Source of the DNA: Deltaproteobacteria bacterium
GTDB lineage: Bacteria; Desulfobacterota; Binatia; Binatales; Binataceae
NCBI GenBank assembly: GCA_019237115.1
Contig: JAFAHS010000266.1
Span: 54,255-118,254 of the forward strand
Length of the DNA stretch: 64,000 nucleotides
Direction: 5' to 3'
The notes beneath the pieces are model-generated. The model did not search any database. It was not told the DNA's origin and saw only the letters and a list, made by a program, of their open reading frames with translations. This document shows positions 26,711 through 36,760 of the stretch, in pieces. Position 1 is the first letter of the stretch, and each line of letters opens with the position of its first letter. A program made the position numbers and the translations under genes.

Positions 26711-27919
26711 TCAGCTGCAGACAACTCGAAGCGGCAGCTGGGTGAATCCGAATACCAGATTGGTCGCAATCTGGCGTGTTCCTGGGCGCGATCCGGGGGC
26801 GATCGTCTCGTAGCGATCGAGCATCGCGTTGAGCGCGACCGTCGCCTCTACTCTCGCCAGAGGCGCACCCAGGCAATAGTGAATACCGCCGCCGAAGGCG
26901 ACGTGGCTGCTCCAGTCGCGTTGGATATTGAATTGCTCCGGTTCTGCAAATACCGCGGGGTCGCGGTTGGCCGCTCCGAAACCAAGTGCAACTGTAGTGT
27001 GTTGAAAGATTTCGCGCCCGCCCAACTCGGTGTTGCGCCGCACGAAGCGAAACAGGATTTGCACGGGGCTTTCGTAACGCAGCACCTCTTCGATCGTGGG
27101 CTCGACCAACGAGCGATCTTCCCGCACCCGCCGCCACAGCTCGGGCCGGGCGGCAAGAAGATTGAGCATGTTGCCAATCAGGTTGGTGGTGGTCTCGTTG
27201 CCGGCGATCAGCAGGAGGACGCAAAAGCCCAGCAGCTCGACCTCTGGTAGCCGTTCACCATCGAGTTCGGCTTCGACCAGCGCGCTTATGAGATCCTCGG
27301 CGCCCTGCGCTCGTCTCTCGGCCACCACGCGCCCGAAATAGTCGGCCATTTCGGTAGCGTTGCGAGCGCGGAGGCCCGGGTCGAGGTCGCGGGTGTTCAT
27401 TGACAGAAACGTATCGCTCCAGCGCTTGAACGCTACGTATTCTTCCCCGGGAATTCCCATCAGACGGGCAATCACTCTGACCGGCAACGGAATCGCGAGA
27501 CCGCCCATTACCTCGGCTTCCCCGTCACCCATCGCCTCGAGCAACTCTTCAGCATTCTGGCGAATCCACGGCTCGAGCAGCGCGATTCGCCGAGCGGTGA
27601 ATGCCTTGCTAACCAGGCGCCGCAGTAGCGAGTGGCGCGGGGGGTCATCCTGGACCAGGGGTAGGCGGGGCACCGGTATGCCGGGAATTTGCGGCGGTTC
27701 CGAGGAAAAGGTCTCGTGATCGCGCAATACGCCGTAGACTTCCTGGTGGCGGAGCAGCAGCCAGTTCAACGTCTCGATCTCGGACCCGTCGGGCAGAACA
27801 AACGGCATTCGCGCGAGCACTGGCGACTGCTCGCGCCACCTGGAATAAGCGGCATAGGGATCCGCCCAGGTCACGGACCTGGAGAAATCTTCCACCACTG
27901 CAGGTTCGCCCACGCTCAT
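26711..27919 (-). CDS. Cytochrome P450
   Basis: 402 aa soluble bacterial P450 monooxygenase. The I-helix oxygen-binding motif is LLIAGNETTTNLIG, the ExxR pair lies in EVLRYESPV, and the heme loop is FGGGIHYCLGAPLAR with the Cys ligand. ATG 27919 has GGAG at good spacing; the longer open frame upstream reads poorly. No ferredoxin or ferredoxin reductase is nearby, so electrons must come from elsewhere. It leads a run P450 - amidohydrolase - two CoA-transferases, as if an oxidised product is hydrolysed and then CoA-activated. Confidence 0.94.
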   Translation of the reverse strand: MSVGEPAVVEDFSRSVTWADPYAAYSRWREQSPVLARMPFVLPDGSEIETLNWLLLRHQEVYGVLRDHETFSSEPPQIPGIPVPRLPLVQDDPPRHSLLRRLVSKAFTARRIALLEPWIRQNAEELLEAMGDGEAEVMGGLAIPLPVRVIARLMGIPGEEYVAFKRWSDTFLSMNTRDLDPGLRARNATEMADYFGRVVAERRAQGAEDLISALVEAELDGERLPEVELLGFCVLLLIAGNETTTNLIGNMLNLLAARPELWRRVREDRSLVEPTIEEVLRYESPVQILFRFVRRNTELGGREIFQHTTVALGFGAANRDPAVFAEPEQFNIQRDWSSHVAFGGGIHYCLGAPLARVEATVALNAMLDRYETIAPGSRPGTRQIATNLVFGFTQLPLRVVCS

Positions 27920-28147
27920 ATCGTCTCCGACGCCATCAGTCTCCGCCGAAGCATCCCATAATAGCTGCGGTGCGCGCGAGCAACACCAGGTGGAAACAGG
28001 GCCGCTGAGCGGTCCAACCGCCTGGACATTCACAGATTGCTCGCGTGGCAAAAGGCTCAGCCCGGTCAAGGCCGGGCCCAGCGAAATCAACTCGCGAAGC
28101 CGGATTCCGGCCTGGTTACGCTCGGAGGGATCTTAGCCAGGACTACG

Positions 28148-29794
28148 CTATGGGGCCGTGCGCTTACAAACCCAGTTTGCCGCATCATCCACCCCGCCCC
28201 CCTGGTAGACCGCCAGACTGGGGAACGGGCAGAGGGGGAAAGTACGCCCGGCCTGCGGGCCCGCAGGCACCTCGCCGATTATGCGGTCCGGCGCGACACC
28301 GGTCTCAACCCATCCGATTAGGGGGGTCAGCGGGTCGAAATTGTAGGGTCCGGGCCCTCCCGAGCAATGATGCATTCCGGGCACCATGAAAAGCCGGGCG
28401 TTATTCTGGAGCTGCGGGAACCCGCCGCGCAGTGTCTTTGCGACCCCGCTGTAGTAGTCAACGCTGACAAAAGGTGTGAGCGCCGGATCGCTCCAACCGT
28501 GGTACATGATCAGCTTGCCGCCGTTGGCGAAAAACGCTGACAGGTCGGTATTCTCGCCATTACCGCCATTTTTCGTCACGACCGCCTGCAGGGTGGCCAC
28601 GTCGCGACTGCTGAAATTGAAACCGAGTGACGGATAGCTCGGGTCGTTGAAGACGAAGTACTTCAAAAACTGATCTTGAAACGACCATTGAAGCGGCGCG
28701 GTGACCAGCGAAGCGGGTGGCTCGCCCCACGGCTCGCCATCAACCGGACGAAAAGTCGGGGTTTCAAAACCGGTTATCCAGAGATCCCAGCCGTCCGGCC
28801 CACCCGGGTTGCTCAGGCTGTAGCCGGGGTAAAGCTGAGTGCCATTGCCGGCGCGAGCGCCAGCCTGAATCGCCTTCACGGTTGCAACCTGGGCGGCGGT
28901 CAGGCAATTCGAGGTCGCGCCGCCTTTGCATTCGATACTGGCTGGGTCGAAGTTGCACAGCCTCGGATCCTCAATCAGGCCGTCGACCACGCCGTCGGAG
29001 GCGTCACATGCCGCGGTCACGGCTGCGTCAAGGGTTGCCACCGCGCTGTTCGACAAATACGAGTCGAAACTCGAAAGCAAAGCCTTATCGTTCCAGGTAA
29101 AACCCGCAATGGGGTCGCTGATGGCGGGATCGCCGGCGACGATGCCCTGGAAGTCGGCAGGAAACTTTTGCGCTTCGACCAGCGCTTCACGTCCACCCGT
29201 TGAGCATCCCTCGAAGTAGGAAATCGGCGAGCTCCCGTAGTAGCCCGCGGTCAGTGCCTGCACTACCACGGTGCTCGCGTGCACGCCCAGGTACGAGAAA
29301 TCCACCTGCGCGGCGGTGTCCGGTCGACCGTCCGGGAGCAGCCCCCAGCTGCCGTCGAGCGCGGAAAGGCCCTCTTCGCCGGCAATGCTGGCGAATGATG
29401 ACTGGTGGCCGCTATCGGTATAGGCGGTCGCAAACTGTGCACTGACACCGCCGTCCACCACGCCTGCAGGAATGTACCCATTGAACCCGCCGCCGCCCAG
29501 GAACAGAAGGCGCCCGTTGTAAGTCACCGGTAAACCCAGTTCGAATTCGACCGTATTCGGCGTCGGTTCCTCGGTGATGATGTCCCCTTTCACATCGCAG
29601 AAAGAGGCGGGAGTGGAGGTCAGAGTTGCCGAACTAATCGTGACTGCGAAAGAAGAGATCTTGTCGGCGAGCGTTTGCAGGTTCGCCGAGGTGCAGACAG
29701 CCGGGGTGGCAAACACCGTTCGAGGCAGGGGCAGTCCCGCGAGCACCGTTATCGCAAAGGTGATCGCCCTCAGCTGCTTCCAATGGCGTTTCAT
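28148..29794 (-). CDS. Tannase/feruloyl esterase family protein, secreted
   Basis: A 548 aa secreted esterase releasing phenolic acids from galloyl or feruloyl esters. A signal peptide (RAITFAITVLAGLPLP..VFATP) is followed by the tannase fold. The nucleophile is in FEGCSTGGREAL, the acid in MYHGWSDPALTP and the His in GMHHCSGGPG. The cysteines flanking Ser and His form the disulfide-linked CS-D-HC arrangement of this family. ATG 29794 was chosen because the signal peptide starts there. Its phenolic acid product could feed the ring-cleavage cluster at 51.8-59.7 kb. Confidence 0.92.
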   Translation of the reverse strand: MKRHWKQLRAITFAITVLAGLPLPRTVFATPAVCTSANLQTLADKISSFAVTISSATLTSTPASFCDVKGDIITEEPTPNTVEFELGLPVTYNGRLLFLGGGGFNGYIPAGVVDGGVSAQFATAYTDSGHQSSFASIAGEEGLSALDGSWGLLPDGRPDTAAQVDFSYLGVHASTVVVQALTAGYYGSSPISYFEGCSTGGREALVEAQKFPADFQGIVAGDPAISDPIAGFTWNDKALLSSFDSYLSNSAVATLDAAVTAACDASDGVVDGLIEDPRLCNFDPASIECKGGATSNCLTAAQVATVKAIQAGARAGNGTQLYPGYSLSNPGGPDGWDLWITGFETPTFRPVDGEPWGEPPASLVTAPLQWSFQDQFLKYFVFNDPSYPSLGFNFSSRDVATLQAVVTKNGGNGENTDLSAFFANGGKLIMYHGWSDPALTPFVSVDYYSGVAKTLRGGFPQLQNNARLFMVPGMHHCSGGPGPYNFDPLTPLIGWVETGVAPDRIIGEVPAGPQAGRTFPLCPFPSLAVYQGGGVDDAANWVCKRTAP

Positions 29795-30004
29795 TGCCGT
29801 TCCCGGCGCACGGCGCTCCATGTGTGGGCGGGCCACCGGCTTTTCGACCATGCCGGGCCGAGCATCCGCGCTCAACCGCAGAGTCTGGGAGTCGCGCCGC
29901 CCCCTAAGACCTTCGGAACTCCCTGAAGTCTAGCAATTTGTCTAGGCGTGCAATACAGAGAAAAACACGCCCGCCGAGCCGACCGATTCTCCGCCCCGGC
30001 TGGA

Positions 30005-30532
30005 TTATTTTTTCGGTGTGATATCGATCCGGTCGTCGAGCCCCATCCCCTTTATCGACGCCTCGAAACGATCCTGCATCCGCGCGTCATCTGCGTTGAG
30101 CTCCCGCGTATAGCAGCAATACTCGAGCTGCATCCCGTTGGGATCCTTGAAGTAGATGGATTTCGCCCAGTCATGATCAACGATTTCGCTGACCTTGACG
30201 CCCTTGGCGAGCAACTCGGCACGTTTCTGTTCGAGTCCCGGTACGCTCCCGGTTTCGAACGCGAAATGATAAAAGGCGCTCGGCACGCCGAGCCCGCGAT
30301 TGATGCCGGCGTCGTATTCGGCCGGAACACCTGGAACTCCGCGCGCCTCCATGAAGGCGAGCAACTGGTCGCGACCGGTGTCGAAGAAAATGTGGCGAAT
30401 CTTGCCGCCCTCCTTCACCGTTATCGTGTCGCAGCGTACTGGTTTGAAGCCGAGCACGCCCTCGTAAAATTCGCGCGTTTTGTCGAGGTCCAGAGTCGAG
30501 AGCCCGATGTGGGAAAATCCCTTATGCGACAT
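30005..30532 (-). CDS. VOC (glyoxalase/dioxygenase) family protein
   Basis: 175 aa, vicinal-oxygen-chelate fold. FSHIGLSTLDLDKTREFYEG opens the first beta-alpha-beta-beta-beta module and YHFAFETGSV the second; SIYFKDPNGMQLEYCCYT ends it. His and Glu at HIGL, YHFAF and QLEY are the expected metal ligands. ATG 30532 follows GAGGAG. Could be a lactoylglutathione-lyase-like or ring-cleavage enzyme; the family alone does not tell which. Confidence 0.87.
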   Translation of the reverse strand: MSHKGFSHIGLSTLDLDKTREFYEGVLGFKPVRCDTITVKEGGKIRHIFFDTGRDQLLAFMEARGVPGVPAEYDAGINRGLGVPSAFYHFAFETGSVPGLEQKRAELLAKGVKVSEIVDHDWAKSIYFKDPNGMQLEYCCYTRELNADDARMQDRFEASIKGMGLDDRIDITPKK

Positions 30533-30855
30533 TAGCTTAAGTCTCCTCACAGGATTGCTTCGCTTGTAACATTTGCACACCGCTTTGGTCGAGATCCGGC
30601 GGGAAGCGGTGGACTCGCCGGGCCGCCGCGGCGGTTCATCGCCGACGCGACCATCTGAAAGGACTTATTCTCCGGGAAGAAAGCGGGATGGTGCTTGCGC
30701 GGCTGGTCAGCGCGGCACCAAGCCTCCTGATGAGGCATGAATGAGTTTGCACCCCTCTTCGCGATCTGGAAGGTACCTCCACGCTCCGAGCATGCCACGC
30801 AGTCGCGCGTAGGCTCTCGCACACATCAAGCTGCGGTTCCCTGGGCGCGTCGAGT
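30533..30855. other. Intergenic region
   Basis: 323 bases between two minus-strand genes. It contains a 12-bp perfect GC palindrome, CCGCCGCGGCGG, near 30622-30635. Short frames on both strands lack support. No gene seen. Confidence 0.35.
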
Positions 30856-32172
30856 TCATCGACAGAGTATCTTTTCCTCGCGCAGCGACTGGATTTGCGA
30901 CGAGCTATACCCAAGCCAGGAAAGAATCTCCTCGCCTCGAGCGCCCACCGGCTCCGCTGGATGCTTGATGCGCATTGGCGTCTTCTCAAACCATATCGGA
31001 TGGCCCACTAGTGTGGTCTTACCGGCACTCGGATGCTCGTACTCCACGAGATAGCGGTTTTCCAAAAGATGCCGGCTATCAAATGTCTCGAGCACGTTGA
31101 GAACCGGTGCGCACGCGATGTCCTGACCCTCCAGAAGCTCCAGTATTTCGGCGCTGGAGTGCTCGGCGAATCGCTCCTCGGCCTTGCCTTTCATTTGTTC
31201 AAGCCTCAACCTTGCCTCTTCCGTCTTGAGCGACTCACTGCTCGCGCCGGAGTCGAAGCGCGGATCGCCGAGCTTGAGTGCCGCGTTCATCCGTCGCTGT
31301 TGACGCAGGTTAAGACAACCGACCGTCACATACCCGTCTCGGGTTCGAAAAACCCGATAGTACACGTCGGTCACCAGGTTGCCGCCCGTGAAGGTCCCCG
31401 ACAGCTGGCCGCCCAGCCCGGACGCGGTCGCGTTCAATATATCGCTGTACGGCGCCTTCCCAGCCACTAGGGTCCGGGCGTGCTCGAGTGCGGCGTGTCG
31501 ATCTTCGCGATCGACCTTGTCGATGGTTATCAGCCTGAGGATATTTTGGAGCAGCGATCCCGCCAGCATCGAGGTGCTGAGCGCCTGCCCTTCGCCGGTG
31601 AGCTTGCGATGATAGAGCGCGGCAACGATGCCGAGGGCCTCCATACAGAATGCCGTAACATCGCCGATCGGAACGGCGGTGGGACTCGGCATGGAACCAT
31701 CGGGACCCGGGACCATCGAGCCACCTCCGGATTGCGCAACAATGTCGAATCCCGGTCGAAACTTCTCGGGGCCGCGGTCGCCGTACGCCGAGACGCAGCT
31801 GTAGATCAGGTCGGGTTTGATCTTGCGGAACGCTTCGAGATCCATCCCCAGTTTTTCCGCTACTCCCGGACGATAATTCTGGCACACCACGTCAGCGCGG
31901 CGTGCGATGGCGTAGACGATTTCTCGCGCCTGGGGTTTTGTGAGATCGAGCGAAATGCTTCGCTTGCTGCGCCCGATGTTGAGATCGACCCGTCGCAGGT
32001 ATTTTTCTCCCGCCACCATGCCCGAGGGCGCAACGTCCGCGACCACCTGGGCGGGAGGTGGATCTACCCGGATGACGGTGGCACCCATGTCGCCCAACAA
32101 CATGGTACCGCCGGGACCGGCAAGCTGCTGAGTGAGATCGAGGATAACTACACCTTCGAGTGGTCCAGACAT
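30856..32172 (-). CDS. CaiB/BaiF (class III) CoA-transferase, copy 3
   Basis: 438 aa. LEGVVILDLTQQLAGPGGTM, MGATVIRVDPPPAQ, KRSISLDLTKPQAREIVYAI, the Asp in VPIGDVTAFCMEALGIVA and GEGQALSTSMLAG place it in class III. ATG 32172 is preceded by GAAGGA; the 14 extra upstream codons are not family-like. It is divergent from the CoA-transferase pair at 32343-34705, with 170 bp between starts. No adjacent gene reveals the acid it activates. Confidence 0.9.
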   Translation of the reverse strand: MSGPLEGVVILDLTQQLAGPGGTMLLGDMGATVIRVDPPPAQVVADVAPSGMVAGEKYLRRVDLNIGRSKRSISLDLTKPQAREIVYAIARRADVVCQNYRPGVAEKLGMDLEAFRKIKPDLIYSCVSAYGDRGPEKFRPGFDIVAQSGGGSMVPGPDGSMPSPTAVPIGDVTAFCMEALGIVAALYHRKLTGEGQALSTSMLAGSLLQNILRLITIDKVDREDRHAALEHARTLVAGKAPYSDILNATASGLGGQLSGTFTGGNLVTDVYYRVFRTRDGYVTVGCLNLRQQRRMNAALKLGDPRFDSGASSESLKTEEARLRLEQMKGKAEERFAEHSSAEILELLEGQDIACAPVLNVLETFDSRHLLENRYLVEYEHPSAGKTTLVGHPIWFEKTPMRIKHPAEPVGARGEEILSWLGYSSSQIQSLREEKILCR

Positions 32173-32342
32173 TGGTCTTGTCCTTCTGTTGGCTTCTTCC
32201 GTTACGACAAACAATCCGGCCGAGCAGACAATCGATCGGTTTTAAGTCGCGAGCAAGCCCCGTTTTCAATCGCAGCCGAGTCGATCTAACTTTGGCACAG
32301 CCGCGCCGGACACGCGGTCTGAACCCAGGGGAGGGCATCGCG

Positions 32343-33521
32343 GTGGGGAAAATTCTCGACGGCATCCGGGTTTTTGATCTGACCATCGCAGCCGTAGGGC
32401 CGTGGTCGACCAAGCTCCTTGGAGCACTGGGAGCCGACGTTATCAAGGTGGAAGCTCCCGGCGGCGACCGCCTCTCCCACGCGGTGCCGCCGCTCATCAA
32501 GGGAGAGTCGGTCCTCTACATTTCCGCCAATCACAACAAGCGCATGATCGAACTTGACCTGAAGCGCGAAGCCGACCGTGCAATTGCGCTAAAGATCGTC
32601 GAGAAGTGCGACGTGCTCGTCCAGAACATGCGCCCGGGCGCGGTCGAGCGCCTCGGACTCGGCCACCAGGTCGTCGCGAAAGTCAATCCCCGCCTGATTT
32701 ACGTTGCGGCCTCCGCATTTGGACGCGTCGGGCCGATGGCGGGTGAGGCGGGAATCGACCCCACCGTGCAGGCGTTTTGTGGCTGGTGCAGTATAACCGG
32801 CCCGGAACGAGGCCGCGGCGAGATGTTCCGTCACCTCGCGCATCTGGATCTCACCACCGCGACCACGATCACGCAGGCGGTACTGCAGGCGCTGATCGCA
32901 CGCGAGCGGACCGGCCGCGGCCAACTCATCGAAATCGAAATGTTGACCGCGGCAATGGCGCTCCAGACCACGCGGCTGGCCGAGTACTTCGCCACCGGCA
33001 GACAACCTGAGCCGCTCGGCAGCGCCGCTGCCACCACCGCACCCCACGAGGCGTTTGAGTGCGCGGATCGCAGGTACTTGGCAATCGGTGTAGAGCGTGA
33101 CGAGCAATGGGCCGGCTTCTGCCGCGCTCTCCAGCTCCCGGAGCTGATCTCAGACCCGCGTTTCGCAACCAATCCGCTCAGGGTCGAGCATCGCGCCGAG
33201 CTCGTCCCGATTCTGGCGCAACGCTTCAAGACCAAGCCCGCTGCCTGGTGGACCATCCGCCTGAGCAAGGAGAGAGTACCCAACGGAGCATTCCTGCGAT
33301 TTGAGGAGTTGCGCCATCATCCGCAGGTCCTCGCCAACGGTCACCTCGTCGAACTCGATACCCCCCACTGGGGCCACATGCACGTCGACGGTCTGCCGTG
33401 GCGCTTCGAGCGCACACCGGCGGGACCGATTATGGCTGGGGGCAGGTCGGGCGAGCATACGGTTGAGGTGCTCAGAGAGCTGGGAATCATCGACGATCGC
33501 GGGACTGGAGAAGGGAAATGA
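32343..33521 (+). CDS. CaiB/BaiF (class III) CoA-transferase, copy 4
   Basis: 392 aa. The GTG start at 32343 has GGGAGGG seven bases upstream; the longer frame from 32160 lies partly over the divergent gene. KILDGIRVFDLTIAAVGPWS, GADVIKVEAPGGDRLSHAV, KRMIELDLKREADRAIALKI, the Asp in AHLDLTTATTITQAV and GRGQLIEIEMLT are class III marks. It is coupled to copy 5 by an ATGA overlap, repeating the paired arrangement at 22945-25394. Confidence 0.9.
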   Translation: MGKILDGIRVFDLTIAAVGPWSTKLLGALGADVIKVEAPGGDRLSHAVPPLIKGESVLYISANHNKRMIELDLKREADRAIALKIVEKCDVLVQNMRPGAVERLGLGHQVVAKVNPRLIYVAASAFGRVGPMAGEAGIDPTVQAFCGWCSITGPERGRGEMFRHLAHLDLTTATTITQAVLQALIARERTGRGQLIEIEMLTAAMALQTTRLAEYFATGRQPEPLGSAAATTAPHEAFECADRRYLAIGVERDEQWAGFCRALQLPELISDPRFATNPLRVEHRAELVPILAQRFKTKPAAWWTIRLSKERVPNGAFLRFEELRHHPQVLANGHLVELDTPHWGHMHVDGLPWRFERTPAGPIMAGGRSGEHTVEVLRELGIIDDRGTGEGK

Positions 33522-34705
33522 CCACCGGAGGGAGCCTGGAGGGCTTTCGGGTTATCGACTTCACGCAGGGACTGTGTGGCCCCTTTTGTACCATGCAGCT
33601 CGGCGATGGCGGGGCCGAGGTTATCAAGATTGAACCCCCGGCCGGCGACTACGCCCGTCGAATGGGTCCCCCCTTCGTCGGTGAAGAAAGTGCGGTTTTC
33701 CTGAGTCTCAATCGTAACAAAAAGAGCGTCGTGCTCGACCTTGAAACTGCATACGGCCGCAAGGCAGCTCTGCAACTTGCAAACAGCGCCGATGTGCTGG
33801 TCCAGGATTTCGGACCTGACGGCGCGGAGAGAATCGGGCTTGGCCACGCTCGACTGCGGGAAGCGAATCCGAAGTTGGTCTATTGCTCAATAACCCCGTT
33901 CGGAGAGGACGGTCCCCTTCGTCATGCCTGCGGCTCCGAACTGGTCGTGCAGGCGATGGCGGAATACACGGCGTCGTTGGGTCGGATCGGAGAGAAGCCG
34001 GTGCGCGTCGGGGCGGACGTCGCGAGTCTCAACACCGGAATCTTTGCCACGCAGGCCATTCTCGGCGCGTTGTTTCATCGGCTGAGAACGGGAGAAGGGC
34101 AGCGGGTGGCGGTCAGCGAGTTCGGCTCGCTCCTGCACCTGAGAGGGATCATGTGGCACTCGTTGGGCGATCCCGACGACTGGTATGGATTCCATCTCGA
34201 CCACTACACCGCCCCGCCCGACTATGGTTACCAGGCCAAAGATGGCTCGCTGTACTTTATTCTTCGGCGCGCCAACAGCGAGGATTGGGATCGGCTGGTG
34301 CTGGAACTCGGTATGGAACAGGTGCTCACCGATCCGCGTTTCGCAGATTACGGACGCGCGGCGACGAGCATCGGACGGTATGCCGCCGAGGTCAAACCGA
34401 TCTGGGAAAAAGCGTTTCTGAACCGCACCCGCGACGAGATCATGAGCCTGGTCCACAGTGTCGGCGGAGACGCGGTGCCGTTTATGGACTATCCAGCTCT
34501 GCTCGCCCATCCGCAGGTGGCCGCACTCGAAACAATCACCGAGATCGACCATTCGAGCGCCGGGAAGTTCAAGACCTTGCGTCCGGTGGCCCGCTTTTCC
34601 GAAACTCAGGAGTCGATTCGCTTGCCGCCTCCGCAGCTTGGGTACCACACCAGGGAGGTGCTGCACGCGGCCGGCATGGTCGATTCCGATGTCTTTTCCA
34701 AATGA
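33518..34705 (+). CDS. CaiB/BaiF (class III) CoA-transferase, copy 5
   Basis: 395 aa. LEGFRVIDFTQGLCGPFCTM, GAEVIKIEPPAGDYARRMG, KKSVVLDLETAYGRKAAL, the Asp in RVGADVASLNTGIFATQAI and GEGQRVAVSEFGS are the family features. The start overlaps the preceding stop by four bases. A CocE-type hydrolase follows 75 bp downstream on the same strand, so a three-gene operon is likely. Confidence 0.9.
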   Translation: MTTGGSLEGFRVIDFTQGLCGPFCTMQLGDGGAEVIKIEPPAGDYARRMGPPFVGEESAVFLSLNRNKKSVVLDLETAYGRKAALQLANSADVLVQDFGPDGAERIGLGHARLREANPKLVYCSITPFGEDGPLRHACGSELVVQAMAEYTASLGRIGEKPVRVGADVASLNTGIFATQAILGALFHRLRTGEGQRVAVSEFGSLLHLRGIMWHSLGDPDDWYGFHLDHYTAPPDYGYQAKDGSLYFILRRANSEDWDRLVLELGMEQVLTDPRFADYGRAATSIGRYAAEVKPIWEKAFLNRTRDEIMSLVHSVGGDAVPFMDYPALLAHPQVAALETITEIDHSSAGKFKTLRPVARFSETQESIRLPPPQLGYHTREVLHAAGMVDSDVFSK

Positions 34706-34780
34706 GACTGATGGTCGTGGCACCACTCAATCAAGCCAGCAGACATCCGATGAGACGGACTTTCCGAGGAGGAGGCTCCT

Positions 34781-36574
34781 GTGATTGTACCAGCACGCAA
34801 GACATACAAAGTCATTACCGAGAAAAGCATTCCTATGAAGACCCGCGACGGGGTCACGCTTTTCGCCGACGTGATCCGTCCGGAAACTTCAGGACGGTTT
34901 CCGGTTCTGCTGAGTCGCACCCCCTACAACAAAAAAGGGTCCGACGACCCCAACGGTGCCAGTTACCTGTTTGCTCGTTACGGCTATGTCACCGTCATGC
35001 AGGATTGTCGCGGCCGGTTCGAGTCGGAGGGTGAGTACGACACGATTTTCCAGGAGGTCGCCGACGGCTACGACGCGGTTGAGTGGGCCGCGCGGCTCCC
35101 ATGGTCGAATGGCCGCGTAGGCACGACCGGGCAGTCCTATCTCGGACTGACCCAATACATGATTGCCTGTAACGACCCCATGCCGCCTTCGCTGCAGGTC
35201 ATGGCACCGGTCTCCGCGTCTTCCGACTACCACGCCAGCTGGATCTACCATACCGGCGGGGTTTCGCTGTGGGGATGGATGCTTCCTTATGCGATTTTCA
35301 AGGGACTCCACACGCTCAGGCGGCTGAAGCGCGACGACCTCTTCGAGAAGGCCAAGGACTACGTGGAAGGGGGCGAGTTTCCGATCATTCGACAAACCCG
35401 TTTCGGCTTAAACGCCTTCACTCCGCTTACCGAGGACTGGTATCGCCACCTGCCAATCAAGGACTGGGTGGAGCTTCTAAAGGAGACTGCCCCCTACCTT
35501 GCCGATCACATCGCGCATGCGGACGATGGCGAGTACTGGTATCGGGCCAACGTGAACCGCCACGCCGCGAGCGTCAGCGTCCCGATGCTGCACGTGAGCT
35601 CGTGGTATGACATTTTCGGCGAGGGGGCCCCGACCGCATTTTGCAGCATCAAGGCCAACAGTAGATTCGAAAAGGCCCGCCGCGGGCAGCGCCTGATTAT
35701 CGGGCCGTGGGGTCACCTGCTCCCTTATAATGTGCCGAGCTCGCGCGGCGGCGGCGATATCGATTTCGGACCCGCTGCGCTGATCGACCTGAACGAAACC
35801 CTCCTGCGCTGGTTCGACTACTGGCTCAAAGGTGTAGACCACGGAGTCATGGAGGAACCGCCGGTCACCATCTTCACCTTGGGTGAAAATCGCTGGCAAA
35901 AGTTGTCCGACTGGCCACCGCCCAACATGCAACAGGTGCGTTATTTCCTGCATAGCCACACCGGCGCCAACACCCTGGCCGGCGACGGGGCGCTGTCGAC
36001 CGTGCCCCCCGATGCCGAACCACCCGATACCTACGTTTACGATCCGGACAATCCGGTCCCGTCGTTGGGCGGCAACAACCTGGCTATCGATATCGGCGTT
36101 CAGGACCAACGACCGGTTGAACAGCGCGCGGACGTGTTAGTCTATACCTCGGATCCCCTCGAACAACCGGTCGAGATCACAGGACCGGTCAGCGTAGCCT
36201 TGTGGGCAGCCTCTTCGGCGGTCGATACCGACTTTACGGCGAAACTCATCGATGTTCATCCGGATGGCTACGCGCAGAACCTTCTTGATGGAATCATCCG
36301 TGCCCGATACCGGGAATCGGCCAGCGAGCCGAAGCTGATGGAGGCCGGAAAACCGTATCTGTTCACTATCGATTTATGGGCAACCAGTAACGTCTTCCGG
36401 CGGGGGCATCGCATCCGTGTCGAGGTCAGCTCCAGCAACTTCCCGCGGTTTGACCGCAACCTCAATAGCGGCGAGCCATTCGGAGCAGGAACCAGGGGCA
36501 CGCCCGCACGTCAGACTGTATTTCATCAGAATAGTATGCCCTCTCATCTTCTGCTTCCTTTGATACCGCGATAG
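34781..36574 (+). CDS. CocE/NonD (S15-type) hydrolase
   Basis: 597 aa acyl hydrolase or esterase of the cocaine-esterase/X-Pro dipeptidyl-peptidase group. The N-terminal alpha/beta-hydrolase domain has the nucleophile Ser in GTTGQSYLGLTQ, the acid near YDIFGEGAPT and the His in GPWGHLLPYN. A C-terminal jelly-roll domain (~360-597) ends in RGHRIRVEVSSSNFPRFDRN, the family hallmark. GTG start at 34781 follows GAGGAGG. Members cleave esters, amides or acylated antibiotics; nothing points to the substrate here. Confidence 0.92.
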   Translation: MIVPARKTYKVITEKSIPMKTRDGVTLFADVIRPETSGRFPVLLSRTPYNKKGSDDPNGASYLFARYGYVTVMQDCRGRFESEGEYDTIFQEVADGYDAVEWAARLPWSNGRVGTTGQSYLGLTQYMIACNDPMPPSLQVMAPVSASSDYHASWIYHTGGVSLWGWMLPYAIFKGLHTLRRLKRDDLFEKAKDYVEGGEFPIIRQTRFGLNAFTPLTEDWYRHLPIKDWVELLKETAPYLADHIAHADDGEYWYRANVNRHAASVSVPMLHVSSWYDIFGEGAPTAFCSIKANSRFEKARRGQRLIIGPWGHLLPYNVPSSRGGGDIDFGPAALIDLNETLLRWFDYWLKGVDHGVMEEPPVTIFTLGENRWQKLSDWPPPNMQQVRYFLHSHTGANTLAGDGALSTVPPDAEPPDTYVYDPDNPVPSLGGNNLAIDIGVQDQRPVEQRADVLVYTSDPLEQPVEITGPVSVALWAASSAVDTDFTAKLIDVHPDGYAQNLLDGIIRARYRESASEPKLMEAGKPYLFTIDLWATSNVFRRGHRIRVEVSSSNFPRFDRNLNSGEPFGAGTRGTPARQTVFHQNSMPSHLLLPLIPR

Positions 36575-36760
36575 GAGCGAAGTTGCGTACAGCGAATCTC
36601 AAACCGATGCAGATACTGGTTGTCACCGCACCCATTTTCCCTGATCACGATGGCTACCTTGAGACCGCGCGGCGGGCCGCAAGTCTTTCGCTAGTTGCGA
36701 CGAATTCTTTCCTGCTCCGATACGGGGCAGCGGCGAAAACCGGTCGGTCCTCTGCCCGCT

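Noticed and set aside
25521..26813. 430-codon open frame on the plus strand
   Set aside because: Antisense to the amidohydrolase, which has clear metal motifs; no similarity in this frame.
26571..27224. N-terminal extension of the amidohydrolase frame
   Set aside because: It is antisense to the P450 gene and Arg-rich; a GGAGG-preceded ATG at 26570 starts the conserved domain.
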